Position numbers and translations under genes: made by a program. This document shows, piece after piece, positions 1 through 6,004 of a DNA stretch of 64,000 bases. This DNA is from Mesoplasma entomophilum (GTDB lineage Bacteria; Bacillota_I; Bacilli_A; Mycoplasmatales; Mycoplasmataceae), in NCBI RefSeq assembly GCF_002804125.1, contig NZ_CP024966.1:62001-126000 (forward strand), written 5' to 3'. The notes under the pieces were generated by a model. The model saw nothing but the letters and a program-made list of their open reading frames with translations. It was not told the DNA's origin and ran no database searches. Within the stretch, counting starts at the first letter, position 1. The number at the start of each line of letters is the position of its first letter.

Positions 1-410
1 TAACAAATATATTAAATAAAGAATCAGGTCTATTAGGTTTAAGTGGTAAATCAAGCGATATGCGTGATGTAACTGGTGGATATTTTAAAGGTGATGAGGA
101 TTACAAACGAGCACTTAATAAATACACTCAAGTTGCAGCTGATTACATTATCAGATTTGCTAACTTATTAGGACGCGACATTGATGGAATTGTGTTTACA
201 GCTGGTGTTGGTGAAAATTCAATTCACACAAGACAATTTATCTTAGAAAAATTGCCTTTATTAGATATTAAAATTGATACTGCAAAAAATGATGAAAGCT
301 ATGGAGATTATAAATATATTTCTTCAGCTGATTCTAAAATTAAAGTTTTAGCAGTTAGAACTAATGAAGAGTTAATGATTTGTAAAGATACAATTAGCTT
401 AACTAAATAA
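1..410 (+). CDS. ackA: acetate kinase, C-terminal part (5' end outside window)
   Basis: This is the 3' end of acetate kinase, which makes ATP and acetate from acetyl phosphate, the last step of the Pta-AckA overflow route that many Mollicutes use for substrate-level ATP. The reading frame is open from base 3 and already carries the C-terminal family blocks: a GLSGKSSDMRD stretch followed by the FTAGVGENS nucleotide-binding motif and a closing VRTNEELMI. About 135 residues are visible, roughly the last third of a 390-400 residue enzyme. A clean hairpin terminator follows directly, so this is the last gene of its transcript. Identification is firm; only the start is missing. Confidence 0.95.
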   Translation, partial: TNILNKESGLLGLSGKSSDMRDVTGGYFKGDEDYKRALNKYTQVAADYIIRFANLLGRDIDGIVFTAGVGENSIHTRQFILEKLPLLDIKIDTAKNDESYGDYKYISSADSKIKVLAVRTNEELMICKDTISLTK

Positions 411-414
411 GATT

Positions 415-442
415 AAAAATAACCTTAGAGGTTATTTTTTTA
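415..442 (+). terminator. Rho-independent terminator after ackA
   Basis: A 10-bp perfect stem (AAAATAACCT / AGGTTATTTT, loop TAG) is followed by a T-run, starting five bases after the ackA stop codon. Confidence 0.9.
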
Positions 443-481
443 ACTTTTAAATTATAATTACTAGTAATAAAGAGGTAAACA

Positions 482-1282
482 ATGAAAAAAGTATTATTTA
501 TAGGTTTAGGGCATATGGGTACAGCACTTGTTAAAGGAATATTGAAAAACCCTAATAATGGAATAAAAGTTTTTGGCTACGATGTTATTAAAGAAGTTCA
601 GGAAAAAGCGGTAAAAAATATTAAGGGTTTAAACTCTTTGAACGATATTAGTGATATTGAAACTAAAAACATTGATTTTATTGTAATTGGGACTAGACCA
701 ATTGATGTAGAACCACTATGTAGCGAAATAGATCAATTAAATATTAATGGTAAAACAATAATTTGTATGGCAAATGCAGTAACAATTGATACAGTTCAAA
801 ATTGTTTTAAACAAAATGAAAATGTAATGGTTATCAGAATGATGCCTAATATGAATGCATCTATTCAAAAATCAGTAACAGCTTTGGCTACAAAAAATGC
901 GTCTAATGAAAAAATAAATTTTGTTACAAAAATGTTTGAACTTTGTGGAATAGTTGAAAATGTCAGTGAAGAAAATTTTGGAACTTTAACAGCTATCTCA
1001 GGTTGTTCACCATCTTATATAATTTCTTTTTATAAGGCAATGACTGACTATGCAATATCAAATGGTTTTGAAAAGGAACAAGCATTTAGAATAATAGAAG
1101 AAGCTATAATTGGAAGTGTAGTTAATGCATCAAAATCAGAAGTATCATTAAGAACAATTGTAGATCAGATCTGTGTACCAAATGGTTCAACAATTGAGGG
1201 GCAAAAAGTTCTAGATAATAAAGAATTTGAAAATATAATTAAAGAAGCTTTAAAAGCTGCAGAAAAAAAAGCGGTTTCCTAA
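482..1282 (+). CDS. proC: pyrroline-5-carboxylate reductase
   Basis: ProC reduces 1-pyrroline-5-carboxylate to proline with NAD(P)H in the cytosol. The 266-residue length matches the family. The N terminus is a Rossmann dinucleotide-binding fold with the GLGHMGTAL glycine motif at residues 8-16, and the C-terminal dimerisation domain carries the typical SGCSPSY and late ...VCVPNGSTIEG... blocks (here ICVPNGSTIEG). A good AGAGG ribosome binding site lies 6 bases before ATG. It stands alone between the ackA terminator and a convergent acetyltransferase gene. Mollicutes usually lack full proline synthesis, so it may work on pyrroline carboxylate from arginine/ornithine turnover or as a redox valve; that role is inference. 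Confidence 0.93.
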   Translation: MKKVLFIGLGHMGTALVKGILKNPNNGIKVFGYDVIKEVQEKAVKNIKGLNSLNDISDIETKNIDFIVIGTRPIDVEPLCSEIDQLNINGKTIICMANAVTIDTVQNCFKQNENVMVIRMMPNMNASIQKSVTALATKNASNEKINFVTKMFELCGIVENVSEENFGTLTAISGCSPSYIISFYKAMTDYAISNGFEKEQAFRIIEEAIIGSVVNASKSEVSLRTIVDQICVPNGSTIEGQKVLDNKEFENIIKEALKAAEKKAVS

Positions 1283-1321
1283 AATATTTCAGTCTATTTT
1301 AAAATACTTTTTTTTTATTAC

Positions 1322-1888
1322 TTATAAATTTTTAATTTTTTTAGCAGGTACACCTGCATATATTGAATTTTCTTCTGCATTTTTTGTCAAAATTGCTCCA
1401 GCTGCAATAATAGTATTTTCACCAATTGTAACTCCTGGAAGAATTGTAACTCCGGAACCAATCCAAGCATTTTTTCCAATAACAACTCTTTGTGGATAAA
1501 TAATATGTCTTTCATTAGGCTTGATACCGTGGTTTAACGTTGCAATATTTACATTCATTCCGATTAAAGCTCCATCATGAATTTCAATGCCCCCTCGATC
1601 TTGAAAGTTGCAATTTTTATTAATAAAAACATTCTTCCCAATTTGAATATTTTTTCCATAATCTGTATAAAAGGGTAAAAAACATCTAAAGCTTTCATCA
1701 AGTTTTTGATCAGTTAAGATTTCAAATTGTTTTAAAATCTTTGTTTTATCAGAAAGTTGATTTAATTTAACTAACTGTGATTGTGATTCCATGGCCATTT
1801 CATCCATTCATCTCGCTATCTCTGGGTTTTTCATATTAATTGGCTCGTTATTGGCTCTTGTAAAATTTATATATTCTTTTCTATTCAT
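1322..1888 (-). CDS. maltose/galactoside-type O-acetyltransferase (hexapeptide repeat)
   Basis: This is a left-handed beta-helix acyltransferase of the Maa/LacA/NodL family, which moves acetyl from acetyl-CoA to a sugar hydroxyl. It has 188 residues, the usual length. The N-terminal ~55 residues form the Maa-type helical cap, then hexapeptide repeats ([LIV]-G-x4) run to the end, including IGMNVNIATLNHG with the catalytic His region and the terminal AGVPAKKI signature. The start at 1888 is preceded by AGAGG; the frame passes one TGA (Trp 27), so an apparent later start at 1807 would drop the cap. The physiological acceptor in a wall-less cell is unknown; detoxification of non-metabolised sugars is the standard guess. 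Confidence 0.88.
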
Positions 1889-1941
1889 TATTTTTTTGTA
1901 CCTCTTTATATTAAAATTAAATCATAAAATATTCTAAATAT

Positions 1942-1980
1942 ATAAAAATCTACTTTCTATTAAGAAAAGTAGATTTTTAT
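1942..1980 (-). terminator. terminator downstream of the first azoreductase gene
   Basis: A 14-bp stem (arms 1942-1955 and 1967-1980) ends in A/T runs on both sides. It lies 57 bases past the stop of the minus-strand azoreductase gene and before the acetyltransferase start, so it likely ends that transcript. Confidence 0.8.
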
Positions 1981-2036
1981 CTTTGACTCAGCAATTTGTT
2001 TATAATAATTTGTAATTTATTTTTTGTTTTAAAAAT

Positions 2037-2636
2037 TTAAAATTCTTTAGCTGCCTCAATTAATTTCGGAATAATTAACGAAACAATTTCTTTTGGAGAT
2101 TGTGTACTTAATGGTTCAACTTTAACTCCAGCCAATAAAATTGGTTCAGCAACGGTTGCCCCCATAAATTCTCATGTTCCTTTTAAGTAAGCAACATGAT
2201 CACCTCATGGGTATCAACCTTTTGGTGCACCTTGAGTCGCAAGAATTTGAACTTTTAATTTATCTAACAAACCAATGCTTGCACCTTTTGTTGCATACTT
2301 ATAAGAAAATGTTTGGTTTGCTAAAGCAACATGATCAATGTAGTTTTTTAACATTCCAGAAACGTGAAAGTTATACATAGGTGCAATAATTAATAATTTA
2401 TCAATTTCTTTTAACTGATTAATGTATTTCATTCCTTCTTCTTCATTTCAATATGATGAAAATGTTTCAGTTGTTAGAACATTTGTTCCAACGATAGTTT
2501 TATTTAAATCTAATTCAATAATTTCATCGTTTGGATTAAGTTTTTTATATTCTTCTAAAAATACTTTTGCCATTTCATGTGAATTTGATTTTTCACTTGG
2601 AATAACAGAACCGTTTATAACTAATAATTTGCTCAT
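2037..2636 (-). CDS. azoR: FMN-dependent NADH azoreductase (flavodoxin-fold), copy 1
   Basis: This is an AzoR/AcpD-family flavoprotein that reduces quinones and azo compounds in two-electron steps with NAD(P)H, protecting against quinone stress. It has 199 residues, the family length. It starts MSKLLVINGSVIPSEKS (FMN-phosphate loop), has the APMYNFHVSGMLKNYIDH FMN-binding segment near residue 95, and the ATQGAPKGWYPWGDH block near 145. Two or more TGA Trp codons interrupt the naive frame. AAGGAG lies 8 bases before ATG. A paralogue of identical length sits at 5365 beside an HxlR regulator; this copy has no adjacent regulator and shares a bidirectional promoter with the TatD genes. Confidence 0.92.
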
Positions 2637-2661
2637 AAAATATTCTCCTTTTATTATTTTA

Positions 2662-2686
2662 ATTATATCACTAAAAGATTATAATC
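2662..2686. promoter_or_regulatory. bidirectional promoter region between azoR copy 1 and tatD
   Basis: The palindrome GATTATAATC (2677-2686) contains TATAAT on the plus strand (2680-2685) and, in the reverse direction, TATAAT on the minus strand (2683-2678). A second minus-strand TATAAT lies at 2667-2662. Spacing to the two start codons gives plausible 5' leaders in both directions. No good -35 is evident. Confidence 0.5.
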
Positions 2687-2720
2687 AATATTATGAAAAC
2701 GACTGAGAGGTAATTTGAAA

Positions 2721-3521
2721 ATGTTGAAGGACAATAAAATTTTTGATGCACACATTCATTTTAATGATGATTATAAATACACTGAACAAATGATAGATCC
2801 AATGATAAAGGAGGCTATAGAAAACGATGTTGAAGGATTTCTTTGTGCAAGCTTTGATGTGAAATCAAGTCTTAAGGCAGTTGAGCTTTCTAAAAAATAT
2901 GGCGGCATTATTTTTGCCGGAATTGCGATTCACCCAAATGATGTTTCAAAAACAGATTTATCAGTTTTAGATACATTAGATGAATTAGCTAATAATAAAG
3001 AAGTAATAGCAATTGGTGAAACAGGTCTTGATTATTTTTATACTAAAGAAGATGCAGCGCTACAAAAAGTTTTTTTTAACAAACATATAGAATTGGCAAT
3101 TAAACATAATAAAGTTTTACAAGTCCATATCAGAGACCATGTTGATTCTTACGAAGCATACGATGATGTAATTGAAATATTAAAAAAATATAGTATAAAA
3201 AAAGTTGTTATTCATTGTTTTTCAGCAAATACTGAATATGCGCAAAAATTCTTAGATCTAGGTTGTTATATTAATATTGGTGGAGCAGTAACATTTAAAA
3301 ATGCCAAAGCACTTCAAGAAGCTGTTTTAAATATTCCTTTAGAAAAAATGTTGGTTGAAACAGATGCTCCATACTTAACACCACATCCTAATAGGGGAAA
3401 ACTAAACGAAGCAAAATATATAAATTTAACTGTTGAAAAAATTGCTGAATTAAAAAATACAACTAGAGAAGAAGTAATAAAAAATACAACTCGTAATGCT
3501 AAACTAATTTTTAATATTTAA
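2721..3521 (+). CDS. TatD family metal-dependent hydrolase (DNase), first of tandem pair
   Basis: TatD proteins are TIM-barrel metallohydrolases with 3'-5' exonuclease/DNase activity, linked to DNA repair and quality control. The protein has about 266 residues, the usual length. Metal ligands are visible in order: FDAHIHF at the N terminus, the Glu in IGETGLDYF near residue 100, His in QVHIRDH, His in VIHCFSA, and Asp in ETDAPYLTPHP. An in-frame TTG at 2715 is possible but only 4 bases from the AGAGG; the ATG at 2721 has better spacing. Gene 2 of the pair follows 45 bases later with its own ribosome binding site. Confidence 0.9.
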   Translation: MLKDNKIFDAHIHFNDDYKYTEQMIDPMIKEAIENDVEGFLCASFDVKSSLKAVELSKKYGGIIFAGIAIHPNDVSKTDLSVLDTLDELANNKEVIAIGETGLDYFYTKEDAALQKVFFNKHIELAIKHNKVLQVHIRDHVDSYEAYDDVIEILKKYSIKKVVIHCFSANTEYAQKFLDLGCYINIGGAVTFKNAKALQEAVLNIPLEKMLVETDAPYLTPHPNRGKLNEAKYINLTVEKIAELKNTTREEVIKNTTRNAKLIFNI

Positions 3522-3566
3522 AAAAGTTTTATAATTAAAGAGTAAAAGAAAAAAGAGGATTACATA

Positions 3567-4358
3567 ATGGCAGGAGTATACGATACACATTGTCACTTAA
3601 ATGACAATATTTATATTGAAAACGAAATTACAAGTGGTGAAATGGCATCAGAAGCCAAAAAAAGTGGTGTGGACATCATTAATAATGTTGGTTATGACAT
3701 CAAGTCATCAAAAGTTGCTTTAGTACAAGCACAAAAAAACAAGCATGTTTGAGCATTAGTTGGGATACACCCAACTAATGCACAATTCTTTACAGATGAA
3801 GCTTATAACACTTTAGAAGTGTTAGCTAATGCTGATAAAGTTGTTGGAATTGGTGAAACAGGTTTAGACTACTCAAGAGGTAGCGAATACAAAAATCAGC
3901 AAATTGCAGGCTTTACAAAACAAGTAAAATTAGCTAAAAAAATGGATTTGCCATTAATGCTTCATATTAAAGATATTGATGGATCAATTGATGCTTATAA
4001 TGATGTTTTGGCGATATTAAAAAAAGAAAAATATTTTAAAGCAGTTTTGCATGCTTTCAATGAAAGTGTGGAAGTTGCTCAAATGTTCATTGATAAAGGA
4101 ATTTTAATTTCGATTAATGGTCAAGTAACAAGAGACAAAAATCTTAAGAAAGTTATTGTAGATCTACCAATGAATAGCATTGTAGTTGAATCTGATGCAC
4201 CTTATGATACACCAAAACCATATAATAAAAAAACTAATGCACCTAAATATTTACCATTAGTTGTTGATGCAATTGCAAATATTAAAAAAATGAATAGATC
4301 TGATGTAGCAGAAATAACAAGAGATAATGCAATTAGGTTATTCTTTCCAAAAAAATAA
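3567..4358 (+). CDS. TatD family metal-dependent hydrolase (DNase), second of tandem pair
   Basis: This is a diverged paralogue of the preceding gene (263 residues), joined across one TGA Trp codon at 3750. The TatD ligands are kept: YDTHCHLND at the start, Glu in IGETGLDYS near residue 92, His in MLHIKDI, His in VLHAFNE, and Asp in ESDAPYDTPKP. The two copies share layout but differ at many positions, so the duplication looks old. RBS AGAGGA lies upstream of ATG, and a strong terminator closes the pair. Whether the copies divide RNA and DNA substrates cannot be read from sequence. Confidence 0.9.
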
Positions 4359-4384
4359 AAAACTTAGCAAAAGCTAAGTTTTTT
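4357..4384 (+). terminator. terminator after the tandem tatD genes
   Basis: A 12-bp perfect stem (AAAAAACTTAGC / GCTAAGTTTTTT, loop AAAA) starts inside the stop codon. Its T-run abuts the stop of the minus-strand metallothionein-like gene, so it may serve both directions. Confidence 0.9.
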
Positions 4385-4385
4385 A

Positions 4386-4496
4386 TTAGTCACAAGAACA
4401 CTCGCTCATTGTGCAATTACAATCTTTGCATGTGCAATTATCTTTTGTGCAACTAGCACAGTTACAAGTTTTACAAGTACATTTGTTATCTGTCAT
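4386..4496 (-). CDS. metallothionein-like Cys-rich miniprotein
   Basis: This 36-residue ORF encodes 11 cysteines (31%) at positions 6, 8, 11, 13, 16, 21, 23, 26, 28, 33 and 35, arranged as repeated CxC/CxxC units separated by Thr, Lys, Asn and Asp, with no aromatic residues. That composition is the hallmark of metallothioneins, which bind Zn, Cu or Cd in thiolate clusters. It is a real gene rather than chance: a perfect GGAGG lies 5 bases before ATG, and an extended -10 promoter and a 5' hairpin precede it. The divergent neighbour is a ribbon-helix-helix protein with a Cys-rich tail. It resembles no bacterial family I can name with confidence (SmtA-type proteins are longer and contain His/aromatics), so the function is inferred from composition. 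Confidence 0.75.
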   Translation of the reverse strand: MTDNKCTCKTCNCASCTKDNCTCKDCNCTMSECSCD

Positions 4497-4506
4497 ATAA
4501 ACCTCC

Positions 4507-4521
4507 AAGGAAATGTTCCTT
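4507..4521 (-). promoter_or_regulatory. 5'-terminal mRNA hairpin abutting the metallothionein-like Shine-Dalgarno
   Basis: AAGGAA and TTCCTT form a 6-bp stem with a 3-base loop. The predicted transcript start from the -10 element falls at about the first base of this hairpin, and GGAGG (4506-4502) follows it with no gap. It could stabilise the very short mRNA or influence ribosome access. Confidence 0.45.
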
Positions 4522-4556
4522 AATTTCATAATACCACGAAATTAAAATTATGTATA
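4520..4556 (-). promoter_or_regulatory. promoter with overlapping operator-like inverted repeat (metallothionein-like gene)
   Basis: Read on the minus strand, the promoter has a -35 TATACA (4556-4551), a 17-base spacer and an extended -10 TGGTATTAT (4536-4528). The 8-bp arms TTAATTTC (4520-4527) and GAAATTAA (4538-4545) form an inverted repeat centred on the -10, ideal for repression by a dimeric regulator such as the ribbon-helix-helix protein encoded divergently. Confidence 0.5.
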
Positions 4557-4584
4557 TAAAATATGTGTATATAAAATTTTTATG

Positions 4585-4590
4585 TATAAT
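4585..4590 (+). promoter_or_regulatory. -10 element for the ribbon-helix-helix gene
   Basis: TATAAT lies 19 bases before the ATG, with AAAGAGG between them. Upstream are two near-direct repeats (ATGTATATAAAAT at 4550 and ATGTGTATATAAAAT at 4563) that could be regulatory or just AT-rich drift. No convincing -35 is present. Confidence 0.4.
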
Positions 4591-4608
4591 TATATTAAAG
4601 AGGTTAAA

Positions 4609-4938
4609 ATGAAAAATAAAGAATTTGAAGTAGTAAATAGACTTGGTGGTAAACCAGTAAATATCTACCTAAATGATGAAGTATTAATAATGGAAGAATT
4701 ATTTGAAAAAAAATATAATCAAAAACCAAATAGATCAAAAATTTATAAAGAATATTTAAAAAAACAATTAGGTGATGAATTATTAATAAAAGCTAACGAG
4801 TTTGATAAAAGCAGATGTGATTGTTGCAGAGAAAGTTATTCGTTAGTTAAAAAACAAATGTATTTATGTAATGAAAAAGCCAATAAAAGAACATGCATCA
4901 TTTGTGATGATTGCATAACAAAAAATAGAAGTTTTTAA
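4609..4938 (+). CDS. putative ribbon-helix-helix regulator with Cys-rich metal-binding tail
   Basis: This 109-residue protein was not recognised as a named family. Residues 15-55 fit an Arc/CopG/MetJ-type ribbon-helix-helix: a short beta strand (PVNIYLNDEV) then two helices with an NRSKIYKEYLKK second helix. Residues 70-102 hold seven cysteines (70, 72, 73, 87, 96, 99, 102) as CDCC...C...CIICDDC, a plausible metal or redox centre. NikR is a known case of this fold coupled to a metal domain, although its domain is different. The ATG at 4609 is chosen because AAAGAGG ends 5 bases before it; an upstream in-frame ATG at 4582 overlaps the -10. It is divergent from the metallothionein-like gene and is its best candidate regulator. 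The function is inference. Confidence 0.65.
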   Translation: MKNKEFEVVNRLGGKPVNIYLNDEVLIMEELFEKKYNQKPNRSKIYKEYLKKQLGDELLIKANEFDKSRCDCCRESYSLVKKQMYLCNEKANKRTCIICDDCITKNRSF

Positions 4939-4950
4939 CTTCTATTTTTT
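4921..4950. terminator. bidirectional terminator between the RHH gene and hxlR-like gene
   Basis: A 13-bp perfect stem (arms 4921-4933 and 4937-4949) overlaps the stop of the plus-strand gene and the last codons of the minus-strand gene. A/T runs flank it on both sides, so it can act in both directions. Confidence 0.85.
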
Positions 4951-5247
4951 ACAATTTTTAGTTCCTCATTCACTCATTTGATCTAGTATAGGTTTTAAGC
5001 TTTCGCCTAAATCAGTTAGTGAATATTCGACTTTTGGGGGAACAACCGGATAAACCTTTCTTTTAATCAAATTGTTTTCTTCTAAAAATCTTAAATTTGA
5101 GGTCAATACTTTCTGACTTATTCCGCTTATTCTTTTTTCTAATTCATTAAATCGGCATGTTCCAAACGAAAGTTCTCTTATTATTAATATAACTCATTTT
5201 GATTTAATAAAATTCAATGTGTATTCTAGTGGACAAAAATGTTCCAT
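4942..5247 (-). CDS. HxlR/DUF24 family winged-helix transcriptional regulator
   Basis: This 101-residue protein belongs to the MarR-related HxlR (DUF24) family, usually redox-sensing repressors. It has the hallmark N-terminal [19 protein letters not shown], with the single conserved sensor cysteine at residue 5, the winged-helix core ([20 protein letters not shown] and [12 protein letters not shown]) and the wing ([12 protein letters not shown]). Two Trp residues are TGA-encoded, so the gene is invisible under the standard code. Bacillus subtilis YodB and CatR of this family repress azoreductase/quinone genes through this cysteine. Here the divergent neighbour is an azoreductase, so that gene is the likely target and the regulator probably controls itself as well. 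Confidence 0.88.
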
Positions 5248-5268
5248 AAATCCCTAACTTTCTTTTTG

Positions 5269-5299
5269 GTAAGTATATAACAATTTAGTGTGTACTTAC
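5269..5299. promoter_or_regulatory. operator-like inverted repeat between hxlR-like gene and azoR copy 2
   Basis: GTAAGTA (5269-5275) and TACTTAC (5293-5299) form a 7-bp-arm inverted repeat 17 bases apart. The left arm overlaps a minus-strand -10 (TATACT, 5277-5272) of the regulator gene. A further palindrome ATACATGTAT lies at 5325-5334 nearer the azoreductase. HxlR/DUF24 proteins bind TACT/AGTA-type dyads, which fits. Confidence 0.5.
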
Positions 5300-5364
5300 A
5301 TTTATACGCTCCTTATATTATTATATACATGTATGCGTTAAATACAAATAGAGGGTAAATAAAA

Positions 5365-5964
5365 ATGAAAAAAATATTAGTAATTAATGCTAGTGTTTCT
5401 CAATTAAACAATTCAGATTCGTTAGCAATGTCAAACATGTTTGTGGAAGAATACAAAAAAATAAATCCGAGCGATGAAATCATTAGGTTAGATTTAAATG
5501 AAGCACCAATGTCACAAAAAACATTAACAAGAAATAACATAAATGAATATTTTAACCATGAAGATTCATTTAGTTTCATAGAGCAACTGAAATCAATTGA
5601 TAAGATTGTTTTAAACTTTTCAATGGTTAACTGAGGAATTCCAGCAATATTAAAAAATTATATTGATCACATCACAATAGCAAACTTTACATTCACTTAT
5701 AAAGGTTCAACTGATGGTAATGCTATTGGTTTACTTTCAAATATTGAAAATATTCAAATCTTAGCAACAAAAGGTGGAACTGGAACTCCAAATTCAGCAT
5801 TTACTGAACATGTAAAAAATATATGAGAATTCTTAGGAGCTAAAGTCGAAAATCCAATTATTATTAATGACATGATGGATATTCCTCCTTACGCAGAACA
5901 AACACCTATTGCTAACTTAGAAAAAGTTAAAAGTGATATCTTAGAGGCTGCAAAAAAATTCTAA
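5365..5964 (+). CDS. azoR: FMN-dependent NADH azoreductase, copy 2
   Basis: This is the second AzoR-family quinone/azo reductase, 199 residues, the same length as the copy at 2037. It begins MKKILVINASVSQLNNS (FMN-phosphate loop), has NFSMVNWGIPAILKNYIDH at the FMN site with a TGA Trp at 5632, and ATKGGTGTPNSAF in the place of the other copy's ATQGAPKG. The copies are clearly homologous but diverged. The divergent HxlR/DUF24 gene 117 bases upstream suggests induction by electrophiles or quinones. The RBS is GAGGG. Confidence 0.92.
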
Positions 5965-5972
5965 TTGAATAC

Positions 5973-6004
5973 AAAAAAAGGAACAAACAAGTTCCATTTT
6001 TTTT
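5973..6004. terminator. bidirectional terminator between azoR copy 2 and the ABC-F gene
   Basis: A GGAAC/GTTCC stem (5980-5984, 5991-5995) is flanked by an A-run on one side and a T-run on the other. It lies between two convergent genes. Confidence 0.8.

Noticed and set aside
1983-2009. TTGACT ... TATAAT on the plus strand as a promoter
   Set aside because: The spacer is only 12 bases and no plus-strand gene follows; it lies in the tail region of a minus-strand gene.
2174-2706. Plus-strand open frames opposite the first azoreductase
   Set aside because: They lie antisense to a well-conserved gene and have no ribosome binding site or family features; they are shadows.
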